Assembly: GCF_029960815.1 (NCBI RefSeq)
Contig: NZ_JASBRE010000001.1
Span: 419,741-483,740 of the forward strand
Source: Pseudomonas sp. AL03
GTDB lineage: Bacteria > Pseudomonadota > Gammaproteobacteria > Pseudomonadales > Pseudomonadaceae
Reading direction: 5' to 3'
Length of the DNA: 64,000 nucleotides
Made by a program: the position numbers and the translations under genes. Under the pieces are notes generated by a model that was not told where the DNA came from, searched no databases, and saw only the letters and a list, made by a program, of their open reading frames with translations. Within the stretch, counting starts at the first letter, position 1. Each line of letters opens with the position of its first letter. Below are positions 16,523 through 24,993 of the stretch, piece by piece.

Positions 16523-18940
16523 TCAGAACAATATCTTCGCCACATCCGCAAAGCGTTTGGCGAAGTGCACGGTAATCCCTTCCTTCAGATAATCCGGCAA
16601 CTCTTCAAAGCTTCCACGGTTTGGCTCTGGCAGGATCAACTCAAAAATTTTCTGCCGCCGCGCTGCAATCACCTTCTCGCGCACGCCGCCAATCGGTAGT
16701 ACATGCCCGGTCAGCGTCAGCTCACCGGTCATCGCCACGCCTTTTTTCGGCGCCTGATTACGTGCGAGCGACAGCAGGGCGCTGGCCATGGTCACGCCAG
16801 CGCTCGGGCCGTCTTTCGGGGTGGCGCCTTCCGGTACGTGCAAGTGAACGAAGGCTTCGTCGAAGAACTTCGGGTCACCGCCAAACGACTTCAGATTGGA
16901 ACTGACGTAGCTGTAGGCAATTTCCGCCGACTCTTTCATCACGTCGCCCAATTGCCCGGTGAGTTTGAAGCCCCGGTTGAGTGTGTGAATCCGCGTGGCT
17001 TCGATCGGCAGGGTCGCGCCACCCATGCTGGTCCAGGCCAGGCCGGTGATGACACCGGTGCCGGACAGTACCTGCTCGTTGCGGAATACCGGATGGCCGA
17101 GTGAGGCTTCGAGGTCTTTCGGGCCGATTTTGATCACCGCTTTTGGCTCGTCGATCAATTTCACGACGGCCTTGCGCACCAGTTTGCCCAGCTGTTTTTC
17201 CAGCTGCCGCACGCCGGCTTCACGGGCGTAACCGTCGATCAAGGCTTTTAACGCGGTGTCGCTGATGGCCAGGCTACCTTTCGATACGCCGGCCTTTTCC
17301 AGTTGCTTCGGCCACAGATGACGCTTGGCGATGGCGATTTTTTCTTCGGTGATGTAACCCGACAGGCGAATCACTTCCATCCGGTCCAATAATGGGCCGG
17401 GAATCGAATCCAGGGTGTTGGCGGTGCAGATGAACAGCACTTTCGACAGGTCCAGACGCAAGTCCAGGTAGTGGTCGAGGAATTCGACGTTCTGTTCCGG
17501 GTCGAGGGTTTCCAGCAGCGCCGAGGCCGGGTCGCCCTGGTAGCTCTGGCCCATTTTGTCGATCTCGTCGAGCATGATCACCGGGTTCATCACTTCGACG
17601 TCTTTCAACGCCTGCACGAGTTTGCCCGGTTGCGCACCGATGTAGGTGCGGCGGTGACCCTTGATCTCGGCTTCATCGCGCATGCCACCGAGGCTGAAGC
17701 GGTAGAACGGCCTGCCGAGGGATTCGGCGATGGATTTGCCGACACTGGTTTTACCCACGCCCGGTGGACCGACCAACAGCACAATGGAGCCGCTGATCTC
17801 GCCTTTGTAGGCACCGACCGCGAGGAACTCGAGGATGCGTTCCTTGATGTCGTCGAGGCCAGCATGGTGTTTGTCCAACACTTTGCGTGCGTGCTTGAGG
17901 TCGAGTTTGTCCTCGCCGAACACGCCCCACGGCACCGATGTCGCCCAGTCGAGGTAGTTGCGGGTGACCGCGTACTCCGGCGAACCGGTCTCGAGGATCG
18001 ACAGCTTGTTCATTTCCTCTTCGATGCGTTTTTGCGCCTGAGCCGGCAGGACCTTGCCTTCCAGGCGCTGCTCGAATTGCTCGATGTCGGCGCTGCGGTC
18101 GTCCTTGGTCAGCCCCAGCTCTTGCTGAATGACCTTGAGTTGTTCCTTGAGGAAGAACTCGCGCTGATGCTCGCCGATCTTACGGTTAACTTCGGCGGAA
18201 ATTTCTTTTTGCAGGCGCGCGACTTCAACTTCCTTGCGCAGCATCGGCAGCACTTTTTCCATGCGCTTGAGCATCGGCACACAGTCGAGCACTTCTTGCA
18301 GATCGTTGCCGGTGGCCGAGGTCAGGGCCGCAGCAAAGTCGGTCAGCGGCGACGGGTCGTTGGGGCTGAAGCGGTTGAGGTAATTCTTCAGCTCTTCGCT
18401 GTACAGCGGGTTGAGCGGCAGCAATTCTTTGATCGCGTTGATCAGCGCCATGCCGTAGGCCTTGACCTCGTCGGTCGGCTCGGTGGGCTGGTGCGGGTAT
18501 TCGACTTCGACCAGATACGGCGGGCGATGGTGTTTGAGCCAACTGCGAATGCGTACGCGAGTCAGGCCTTGGGCGACGAATTGCAGTTTGCCGTTTTCGC
18601 GACTGGCGTGATGCACCTTGACCAGGGTGCCGTAGAGCGGCAGGACCGAGGTGTCGAAATGACGCGGATCTTCCTGGGGCGTGTCCATGTAGAACAGGGC
18701 CAGGGAGTGGTGATCGGATTTGCTCACCAGATCGAGGGTTTCAGCCCACGGTTCTTCATTGACGATGACCGGCAGCACTTGGGCCGGGAAGAACGGGCGG
18801 TTGTGGATCGGGATGATGTAGACCTTGTCCGGCAGGTTCTGGCCTGGCAGGGCGAGGTCTTTGCCGGTGGAGTGGTGTTCGGCGTTCTCTGGGTCGGCGT
18901 ATTCGCTCGGGTCTTCGGGGAATTCTTGCTGGTCGCTCAT
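16523..18940 (-). CDS. asrA: Lon-like ATP-dependent protease AsrA
   Basis: An 805-residue cytoplasmic AAA+ serine protease. Order: Lon N-terminal substrate domain (residues about 40-240), coiled region, AAA+ module (Walker A GPPGVGKTSVGKSIA, Walker B VIMLDEIDKMG), and the C-terminal protease domain with catalytic serine in PKDGPSAGVTMASAL and the downstream lysine in GGVREKVIAARR. The acidic N-terminus MSDQQEFPEDPSEYADPENA is unlike the main Lon and matches the second, heat/aminoglycoside-stress Lon of Pseudomonas (PA0779, AsrA). The start at 18940 has AGGTG upstream. icp and the YhhN gene follow on the same strand. Confidence 0.9.
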   Translation of the reverse strand: MSDQQEFPEDPSEYADPENAEHHSTGKDLALPGQNLPDKVYIIPIHNRPFFPAQVLPVIVNEEPWAETLDLVSKSDHHSLALFYMDTPQEDPRHFDTSVLPLYGTLVKVHHASRENGKLQFVAQGLTRVRIRSWLKHHRPPYLVEVEYPHQPTEPTDEVKAYGMALINAIKELLPLNPLYSEELKNYLNRFSPNDPSPLTDFAAALTSATGNDLQEVLDCVPMLKRMEKVLPMLRKEVEVARLQKEISAEVNRKIGEHQREFFLKEQLKVIQQELGLTKDDRSADIEQFEQRLEGKVLPAQAQKRIEEEMNKLSILETGSPEYAVTRNYLDWATSVPWGVFGEDKLDLKHARKVLDKHHAGLDDIKERILEFLAVGAYKGEISGSIVLLVGPPGVGKTSVGKSIAESLGRPFYRFSLGGMRDEAEIKGHRRTYIGAQPGKLVQALKDVEVMNPVIMLDEIDKMGQSYQGDPASALLETLDPEQNVEFLDHYLDLRLDLSKVLFICTANTLDSIPGPLLDRMEVIRLSGYITEEKIAIAKRHLWPKQLEKAGVSKGSLAISDTALKALIDGYAREAGVRQLEKQLGKLVRKAVVKLIDEPKAVIKIGPKDLEASLGHPVFRNEQVLSGTGVITGLAWTSMGGATLPIEATRIHTLNRGFKLTGQLGDVMKESAEIAYSYVSSNLKSFGGDPKFFDEAFVHLHVPEGATPKDGPSAGVTMASALLSLARNQAPKKGVAMTGELTLTGHVLPIGGVREKVIAARRQKIFELILPEPNRGSFEELPDYLKEGITVHFAKRFADVAKILF

Positions 18941-19049
18941 GGGGCACCTGCGCAATTGGGTATGGGTGTTAGATGGGGCGGGTGGGGGGTGGTTTCAATG
19001 GCGGGGGATATTTCTGGTGTGTGTTCAGGGTTTGGACAGGTGCTTTTGA

Positions 19050-19345
19050 CTTGGCGGCCTTTGGGCCGACCATGTTCCTGTTGACGGTGTACATATCCGT
19101 TCCTGCGGTAACGGCGGCTGGCGGTTTCGTCCTTACGACGAGTCCCTTTGGCAAACGCCCCAAAGGAACCAAAGGTCTTGCCCCAAGCGTCCGGCCCCTC
19201 GCCTAGGCTCGGCGTTCCTTCGCTCCGGCATTCATCTGGGGGCATCGCCTCCGGTCGGCTTCGCTTCGACCTCCTCTCGATGTGTTCGACTGCGTCGAAC
19301 GGCGCTACGCGCCTACCCCCAGATGAACGCCTCCACTCAGCCTCC
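19050..19345. repeat. Long dispersed repeat, single arm (TGTACATATCCGTT type)
   Basis: From GGCGGCC at about 19052 through GTACATATCCGTT at 19089, CTGCGGTAACGGCGGC, and CCTCGCCTAGGCTCGGC near 19198, the order of blocks matches the left arm of the element at 43773-44496. The distal part (to about 19345) has its own hairpin, CATCTGGGGGCATCGCC against complementary sequence near 19316-19330. No protein is encoded. Confidence 0.7.
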
Positions 19346-19437
19346 CGAAGGGGCGGGTGGATCAAGATCAAGAGCTGCAGGCGAGCTAACGCTCGGCCTG
19401 TTGAGTGGTGGAGGGCGGTGGGTGTATGCCGCTTCAT

Positions 19438-19541
19438 TGTGGGAGCGAGCTTGCTCCGGGCGGCGTTCCGACGAAGGCTGTTTAACATTCAACATCAATG
19501 CTGCCTGATATACCGCATTCGCGAGCAAGCTCGCTCCCACA
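19438..19541. repeat. REPIN (TGTGGGAGCGAGC type)
   Basis: TGTGGGAGCGAGCTTGCTC at 19438-19456 and the inverted GCGAGCAAGCTCGCTCCCAC at 19521-19540 enclose about 65 bp. Typical Pseudomonas REP pair downstream of gcd. Confidence 0.9.
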
Positions 19542-19579
19542 GGGGATGCGTGGTGTGGCGGGAAATCCAGCGGCCACAA

Positions 19580-19614
19580 AAAAAGGGCGACCCCCTCACA
19601 GGAGTCGCCTTTCC
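19580..19614 (-). terminator. Rho-independent terminator of gcd
   Basis: A GGCGAC stem (19586-19591 with 19604-19609, extended by CC/GG) around a short loop. On the minus strand it is followed by a U-rich run (the A-tract at 19577-19584 on the plus strand). It lies about 20 bp past the gcd stop. Confidence 0.85.
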
Positions 19615-19632
19615 TTTAACCGCCGCTAAAAC

Positions 19633-22044
19633 TTACTCGGACAGTTTGTACGCAATCACATAGTCACCCTGCTTGGTGCCCAGCGAACCATGACCACCCG
19701 CAACGACGAGCACGTATTGCTTGCCGTCCTTGCCGGTGTAGGTCATCGGCGTGGTTTGTGCGCCGGCTGGCAGGCGGCCTTCCCACAGCTGCTTGCCGTT
19801 TTTCACGTCGTAGGCGCGCAGGTACTGGTCGAGGGTGCCGCTCAGGAAGCCAACGCCACCGGCGGTGGTGAAGGTGCCGCCCAGGCTAGGCACGCCCATG
19901 CTCAGCGGGATCGGAACCGGTGAGCTGTCGCGCACGGTGCCGTTCTTGTGTTTCCAGATGATTTTGCTGGTGGTCAGGTCGATCGCAGCCACGTAGCCCC
20001 ATGCTGGCGCCTGGCACGGCAGGCCCATTGGCGAGAGCAGGGGTTCGAGGACGACGCCGTAGGGCGCGCCTTTGTTTGGCTGCACGCCTTCGGTTTCGCT
20101 TTTACGCGGGCCTTGGGCGGCGATTTCGGCGGCCGGGATCAGTTTCGATTTGAACGCCATGTAGTCCGGGTTCATGAAAGCAATCTGACGCACCGGGTCA
20201 ACCGAGATACCGCCCCAGTCGAACACGCCGAAGTTGCCTGGATACACGATCGAACCTTGCAACGATGGTGGGGTGAACGGGCCGTCGTAACGCAGGGATT
20301 TGAAGTCGATCCGGCAGATCAGTTGGTCGAACGGAGTCACGCCCCACATGTCGCGTTCTTTCAACGGCGGCGGCATGAGGTTGAGGTCGGATTTCGGTTG
20401 GGTCGGCGAGGTGTGATCACCGGCGACCGCGCCTTGCGGCACTGGCACTTCGTTGATCGGCACGATCGCCTGGCCGGTGCTGCGGTCCAGCACGTAGATG
20501 CTGCCTTGCTTGGTCGACACGAGTACCGCTGGCTTCACGCCGTCTGCGGTTTTCAGGTCCATCAGGGTTGGCTGGCCGCCGATATCCATGTCCCACAGGT
20601 CGTGGTGGGTGAGCTGGAAGTGCCAGCGCACCTTGCCGGTGCCGATGTCCAGCGCGGTCAGGCCGGCGGCGTGCAGCTCTGATTCAGGGGTACGCGCGCC
20701 ACCGAACTGGTCCGGGGTCTGGTTGCCCATCGGCAGGTAAAGCATGCCGAGTTTTTCGTCCACGGCGAACATGGACCACATGTTCGGTGAGTTGCGGGTG
20801 TAGACCTTGCCTTCGGCAATCGGCGTGGTGTCGTCCGGGTTGCCGCTGTCCCAGTTCCACACCAGTTTGCCGGTGTGCACGTCGAACGCGCGAATCACGC
20901 CGCTTGGCTCGTCGATGGAAACGTTGTCGGTGACGTGGCCGCCAATTACCACCAGGTCTTTGGTGACTGCAGGAGGCGAGGTGGAGTAGTAACCGCCGGC
21001 GTTAAAGCCGCCGATGTTGGCGCTCAGGTCGACCTGACCACCGTTACCGAAGTCTTCGCACATCTTGCCGGTGTCGGCGTTCAGGGCGATCAGACGGGTG
21101 TCGGCAGTCGGCAGGAAGATCCGGCGCGGGCAGACGTTGCTGACCGGAGCAGGGCTGGCGGTGCCTGTCGGGCTCTGCTCGGACGCGTAAGCGGCGTCAT
21201 CGTGATAGGTCACGCCACGACAAGTCATGTGCGCCCAGCCCTTGAAGTTCGCCGCGTTTTGCGTGGAGAGCTTCGGATCGAAACGCCAGAGTTCCTTGCC
21301 GGTGTCCGGGTCCAGCGCGATCACCTGGCTGTGCGGCGTGCAGACGTAAAGCATGCCGTTGACTTTCAGCGGAGTGTTTTCGGCAGTGGTTTCGCCTGGG
21401 TCGTTAGGGCCCGGGATGTCACCGGTGCGGTAGGTCCAGGCTGGTACCAGTTTGTTGACGTTTTGCGGCGTGATCTGCGCCAGTGGCGAGTAACGATCGC
21501 CGTGCGCACTGCGGCCGTAGGAGTTCCAGTCACCGTCGGGCATGGCCGGGGCGGTGTTGGTCATGCCCGGCACGCTGTCGCGGTCCAGTTGGCCTTTGAT
21601 TTCACCGGGGTTGGTGAATTGGCTGGCCAGCGCAGCAACGGCGGCCAGCACCACGGCGACGCTCAGTGCGCCGGTGCCCATCGGCGCAGGGCCGGTAATC
21701 AGCAGCGGATGGCGGAACCACGGCAGCAGCATGACGATGCCCAGCGCAAACAACATCGCCAGACGCGGCACCAGTTGCCACCAATCGAGGCCGACTTCCC
21801 ACAAGGCCCAAACGGTGCTGGCGAACAGCACCGCCGCGTAAAGGCCCAGCGCAGCGCGGCGTGCCAAGATCATCAACACGCCGGTCAGCGCCAGGCCGAT
21901 ACCGGCCAGTAGGTAATACAGCGAGCCGCCGAGCATGCTCAGCTTGATCCCCCCGGCCAGCATGGCCAGGCCCATTAGCAGAAGCAGGATACCGAGCAGG
22001 CTCGGCAGCAGACGGCTTCGACTCAAAGCACCATCAGTGCTCAT
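19633..22044 (-). CDS. gcd: Membrane-bound PQQ-dependent glucose dehydrogenase
   Basis: An 803-residue inner-membrane quinoprotein that oxidises glucose to gluconolactone on the periplasmic face and feeds electrons to ubiquinone. Five hydrophobic segments fill residues about 12-150. The rest is an eight-bladed PQQ propeller starting DWNSYGRSAHGDRYSPLAQI, with W-motif repeats such as GKVRWHFQLTHHDLWDMDIG and the C-terminal GGHGSLGTKQGDYVIAY. The length matches known Gcd (about 800). The start at 22044 has GGAGA upstream. Its own terminator follows. It is the direct oxidative route of glucose use and of phosphate-solubilising gluconate release. Confidence 0.96.
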   Translation of the reverse strand: MSTDGALSRSRLLPSLLGILLLLMGLAMLAGGIKLSMLGGSLYYLLAGIGLALTGVLMILARRAALGLYAAVLFASTVWALWEVGLDWWQLVPRLAMLFALGIVMLLPWFRHPLLITGPAPMGTGALSVAVVLAAVAALASQFTNPGEIKGQLDRDSVPGMTNTAPAMPDGDWNSYGRSAHGDRYSPLAQITPQNVNKLVPAWTYRTGDIPGPNDPGETTAENTPLKVNGMLYVCTPHSQVIALDPDTGKELWRFDPKLSTQNAANFKGWAHMTCRGVTYHDDAAYASEQSPTGTASPAPVSNVCPRRIFLPTADTRLIALNADTGKMCEDFGNGGQVDLSANIGGFNAGGYYSTSPPAVTKDLVVIGGHVTDNVSIDEPSGVIRAFDVHTGKLVWNWDSGNPDDTTPIAEGKVYTRNSPNMWSMFAVDEKLGMLYLPMGNQTPDQFGGARTPESELHAAGLTALDIGTGKVRWHFQLTHHDLWDMDIGGQPTLMDLKTADGVKPAVLVSTKQGSIYVLDRSTGQAIVPINEVPVPQGAVAGDHTSPTQPKSDLNLMPPPLKERDMWGVTPFDQLICRIDFKSLRYDGPFTPPSLQGSIVYPGNFGVFDWGGISVDPVRQIAFMNPDYMAFKSKLIPAAEIAAQGPRKSETEGVQPNKGAPYGVVLEPLLSPMGLPCQAPAWGYVAAIDLTTSKIIWKHKNGTVRDSSPVPIPLSMGVPSLGGTFTTAGGVGFLSGTLDQYLRAYDVKNGKQLWEGRLPAGAQTTPMTYTGKDGKQYVLVVAGGHGSLGTKQGDYVIAYKLSE

Positions 22045-22148
22045 AGTGTGGTTCTCCGTGACGTTTTAAATAGCCCGCGCAAGTTCACTGTAGATGACGA
22101 TCCTGTGCGGGCAGGGTTCAGTTGAAAGTGTGCGGACGCCGCATTCCC

Positions 22149-22229
22149 TGTGGGAGCGAGCTAGCTCGCGATAGCGGTGGGTCAGGCAATATCAATGTTG
22201 GCTGTGATGGCCTCTTCGTGAATAAGCTC
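22149..22229. repeat. REP element, right end truncated
   Basis: TGTGGGAGCGAGCTAGCTCG at 22149 begins a standard REPIN. The expected inverted end is only partial (CCTCTTCGTGAATAAGCTC, 22211-22229) and runs directly into porin-like coding sequence. Confidence 0.75.
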
Positions 22230-22366
22230 TCGCTATCAAAGGCCAGGGCCGCCTGGGTGCAGGTGGCGAGGCCCAACGCGGTGAATCCGCCGATCAGGTT
22301 CAGGGCTTTTCGCCGAGCAATAGCGTTGCAGACAGCGCTGTCTCGCGGAGTTTGAAAATAAGGCAT
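22230..22366 (-). pseudogene. Remnant of an exported (porin-like) protein, signal peptide only
   Basis: From an ATG at 22366 with AGGAG upstream, about 45 codons encode a convincing export signal (RRKALNLIGGFTALGLATC, then TQAALA and mature start FDSES). The frame then passes into the REP element at about 22229 and ends at 22118 with REP-derived residues. The start of the mature part resembles carbohydrate porins of the OprB type, which would suit a place beside gcd, but that identity is a guess. The rest of the gene is absent. Confidence 0.5.
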
Positions 22367-22650
22367 AGGAGAAGTAATTCTGGGTCTTTTTCTGGGAAGT
22401 GAACTGAAGCGGCGATATGACGCGGGCAGCGGAAGCGTTTCAGCTTGACGGGCGCAAGGATAATGTCCTGTTACAAATAGAGAAAGCGCTTTTAACGAGA
22501 TGAATTCTTTCGTATTCGGTAACAGTGCCGGGAGGCGATCTTTGAGGGTTCACCTACATTTAACGGACAGCACACAGATCGCTTTCCACCAACGAAGCCC
22601 TCGGCTAAGGTGCGCGGCTTCTTTACCCTTTCTACGCTTGAAGGCCCGGC

Positions 22651-22881
22651 ATGACCGAACAGAACAACAACCCACTGCACGGCGTGACGCTGGAGCAAAT
22701 CCTCAACGCGCTGGTTGAACACTACGAATGGTCGGGGTTGGCCGAGCGCATCGACATCCGCTGCTTCAAGAGTGACCCGAGCATCAAGTCGAGCCTGACA
22801 TTCCTGCGCAAAACCCCGTGGGCACGGGAGAAGGTCGAGCACTTGTACGTGAAGTTGATGCGCACCAAGCGCCCGGTCTGA
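22651..22881 (+). CDS. VF530-family (DUF2132) small protein
   Basis: A 76-residue cytoplasmic protein matching the VF530 family from start ([19 protein letters not shown]) to end ([19 protein letters not shown]). Family members are small DNA-binding-like helical proteins of unknown role. It ends 2 bp before the next gene, so the two are probably co-transcribed. The 280 bp upstream hold no gene; a GAAGCC/GGCTTC inverted repeat lies about 30-60 bp before the start. Confidence 0.9.
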   Translation: MTEQNNNPLHGVTLEQILNALVEHYEWSGLAERIDIRCFKSDPSIKSSLTFLRKTPWAREKVEHLYVKLMRTKRPV

Positions 22882-22883
22882 AT

Positions 22884-23537
22884 ATGGTCAACCCACCGAC
22901 GCCAGGTTCTGCCGTGAGGCGTCGTGTTGTTGCCGTGGCGGCTGTGCTGGGCTGGACCGGTCTGGCCATTCAGCTGTACCTGATTTTCTACTCACGCTGG
23001 ACCCTGGCGGCCAGTCTGCTGGGTGGACTGGTCAGCTTCTTCAGCTATTTCACTGTGCTGACCAATACGCTGGTAGCGACCGTGCTGACCTGTGAACTGA
23101 CGTCCCGCGAGTCGGCAGCGCGACGCTGGTTCTTGCAGTCGTGGGTGAGTAGCGGGATTGCCGTGAGCATCGCCGTGGTCGGCCTGGCGTACAACGTTTT
23201 GTTGCGCCATTTATGGCATCCGCAAGGCTGGCAATGGCTGGCCGATGAACTGATGCATGACGTCATGCCACTGCTGTTTCTGGCTTATTGGTGGTTCTGT
23301 GTGCCGAAAGGCACGTTGCGACTGCGGCATATCGCTGTGTGGGTGATCTATCCATTGGTGTACTTCGCCTATTCGCTGCTGCGTGGGCACGAGTTGGCGG
23401 TTTATCCCTATCCGTTCATTGACGTCGGCACGCTGGGTTATCCACAGGTGTTTGTGAATGCGGGGGGGGTATTGGTGGGGTTTATAGTGATCGCGTTGTT
23501 ATTGATCGCTCTTGATAGATGGCGCGCCCCAAAATGA
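22884..23537 (+). CDS. Pr6Pr-family membrane protein
   Basis: A 217-residue integral membrane protein with six predicted helices. The pattern FFSYFTVLTNTLVA, the ELMHDVMPLLFLAYWW segment with its histidine, and IYPLVYFAYSLLRG fit the Pr6Pr/FAR-17a-like family, whose eukaryotic relatives hydrolyse fatty-acid esters of hydroxy fatty acids. The bacterial function is unknown. The start at 22884 lies 2 bp after the VF530 stop. A run of eight Gs (23462-23469) near the 3' end is a possible slippage site. Confidence 0.85.
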   Translation: MVNPPTPGSAVRRRVVAVAAVLGWTGLAIQLYLIFYSRWTLAASLLGGLVSFFSYFTVLTNTLVATVLTCELTSRESAARRWFLQSWVSSGIAVSIAVVGLAYNVLLRHLWHPQGWQWLADELMHDVMPLLFLAYWWFCVPKGTLRLRHIAVWVIYPLVYFAYSLLRGHELAVYPYPFIDVGTLGYPQVFVNAGGVLVGFIVIALLLIALDRWRAPK

Positions 23538-23587
23538 ACACAGGAGCCCCCTCACCACAGGAAACCTGGCAGGCACAAAAGCAGCGG

Positions 23588-24373
23588 TCATTCTTCGTCG
23601 CTGTCATCCAGCCGCCAGTAACCCACGGCTTTGACGAATTGCTCATTCAAACCATGCACATCCAGCAACACCCGGCGTATCTGCCGCGACACTTTGCTCT
23701 CGGTCGCCACCCACGCATACAGATTGCCGCTCGGCACTTGCAGCTGCTTCACCGTCGTCAGCAGGTTGTCCTTGCCACCCTCGCGCAGTACCCAGATCAC
23801 ATTGACCTGCGCGGCGCTTTCCAGACGTTGCTGCTCGGCGCCGTTTTCCACTTCAACAATCACCAGTGCACGACGATTCGCGGCAAGGCCTTCGAGACGA
23901 CGGGCGATGGCGGGCAGGGCGGTTTCGTCGCCGATCAGCAAGTAGCTGTCGAACATGTCCGGCACGATCATCGAGCCGCGTGGCCCGCCGATGTGCAGGA
24001 ACTGGCCGGGCTTGGCCTGCTCTGCCCACGTCGAGGCAGGGCCGTCGCCGTGCAGTACGAAGTCGATGTCCAGTTCCAGCGTGTTCAGGTCGTAACGGCG
24101 CGGCGTGTAGTCACGCATCGCCGGCATCGGGCCGTTGTCTTTACCGGCACCGAGCACCAGGGTTTCCAGCGCTGCCTGTTCCGCCGCGGTTTGTGGGAAA
24201 AGCAGTTTGACGTGGTCGTCCGTACCGAGGCTGATGAAGCCGGCCAGTTCAGGACCGCCCAGCGTGAGGCGGCGCATGCGCGGCGTCAGGTCGACCACCC
24301 GCAACACTTCCAGACGACGGCGTTTGATTTCATGCATGACACGGTGAATGGATTGCACGATCACTTCAGTCAT
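23588..24373 (-). CDS. Siderophore-interacting flavoprotein (YqjH/ViuB-like ferric reductase)
   Basis: A 261-residue cytoplasmic FAD/NAD(P)H reductase of the SIP family that releases iron from ferric siderophores. Visible features are the FAD-binding RDYTPRRYD (RxYS/T-like) motif near residue 90, GPASTWAEQAKPGQFLHIGG, and GDETALPAIARRLEG for nucleotide binding. It overlaps the PadR-type regulator gene by 4 bp (ATGA). In E. coli the homologous pair yqjH-yqjI is controlled by the nickel-responsive repressor YqjI; here both genes share one operon. Confidence 0.92.
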   Translation of the reverse strand: MTEVIVQSIHRVMHEIKRRRLEVLRVVDLTPRMRRLTLGGPELAGFISLGTDDHVKLLFPQTAAEQAALETLVLGAGKDNGPMPAMRDYTPRRYDLNTLELDIDFVLHGDGPASTWAEQAKPGQFLHIGGPRGSMIVPDMFDSYLLIGDETALPAIARRLEGLAANRRALVIVEVENGAEQQRLESAAQVNVIWVLREGGKDNLLTTVKQLQVPSGNLYAWVATESKVSRQIRRVLLDVHGLNEQFVKAVGYWRLDDSDEE

Positions 24374-24945
24374 TCGGCTTGCTCCTGAACGGGTTGAACG
24401 ACAGGGCCATCGACGATGGCTTTGGCGGTGTTGTTGAGCAGGTCGCGCACCCGCAGGATTTCTTCCGGGCTCCAGCGGCCGTGATGCATCTGCAAGGCGT
24501 GACGCAAGTTGTGCACAGCCTCGTGGATCTCGGCTGGACGATCATGGCCGCGCAATGACCGCTTGCTGACCTCGATGCGCATTCGCACGCCGTCCAGCGC
24601 AATGGCCTGATCGGTCAACGACAGACGTCCGGCGTCGGTGATGCTGTAGCGTTTTTTGCCGCCCTCGGCGTCGCCCAGAATCATTTCGCTTTCTTCAAGA
24701 AAGGTCAGGGTCGGGTAGATCACGCCGGGGCTGGGGCTGTAGGCGCCGTCGAACATGCTTTCGATCTGGCGGATCAGGTCATAGCCGTGGCACGGCTGCT
24801 CGGCGATCAGCGCCAGCAGCAGCAATTTCAGATCGCCAGGGGCGAAGACACGGGGGCCGCGACCGCCGCGTTCCCGGCCGGGGCGTTTCTCGAAGCCGTC
24901 GCGACCGTCGCCGTGCTCGCGGTGGGGGGCATGAGGGTCTCTCAT
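24370..24945 (-). CDS. PadR-family regulator, YqjI-like
   Basis: A 191-residue regulator. Residues 1-35 are rich in His, Asp, Arg and Gly (DPHAPHREHGDGRDG), like the metal-binding leader of E. coli YqjI but with fewer histidines and no cysteines. Residues about 37-120 form the PadR winged helix: GDLKLLLLALIAEQPCHGYD, then SPSPGVIYPTLTFLEE. A C-terminal helix for dimerisation follows. The start at 24945 has AGAGG upstream; a TTG at 24975 would fall inside the operator. It probably autoregulates through the 18-bp palindrome just upstream and controls the downstream ferric reductase in response to Ni/Fe; metal specificity is inferred. Confidence 0.88.
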   Translation of the reverse strand: MRDPHAPHREHGDGRDGFEKRPGRERGGRGPRVFAPGDLKLLLLALIAEQPCHGYDLIRQIESMFDGAYSPSPGVIYPTLTFLEESEMILGDAEGGKKRYSITDAGRLSLTDQAIALDGVRMRIEVSKRSLRGHDRPAEIHEAVHNLRHALQMHHGRWSPEEILRVRDLLNNTAKAIVDGPVVQPVQEQAE

Positions 24946-24975
24946 TTTTCTAACCTCTGTCGTGTTTAGATACAA

Positions 24976-24993
24976 CTTAAGATATATCTTAAG
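24976..24993. promoter_or_regulatory. Palindromic operator of the YqjI-like regulator
   Basis: A perfect 18-bp palindrome, CTTAAGATATATCTTAAG, 30 bp upstream of the regulator's start. Its AT-rich GATATATC core and its position suit a PadR/YqjI dimer site that blocks the promoter. Confidence 0.8.

Larger units (their letters stand above)
18941..19632. other. Repeat-rich intergenic region, no gene
   Basis: The 692 bp between the asrA start and the gcd stop hold no convincing gene; its short frames run through repeats. It contains the asrA promoter, one arm of the TGTACATATCCGTT long repeat, a REPIN and the gcd terminator, each listed separately. Confidence 0.8.

Noticed and set aside
17471..19084. 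537-codon plus-strand frame
   Set aside because: Mirror of the asrA coding sequence; GC-rich third positions of asrA remove stops on the other strand.
20875..21912. 345-codon plus-strand frame
   Set aside because: Antisense shadow of gcd.
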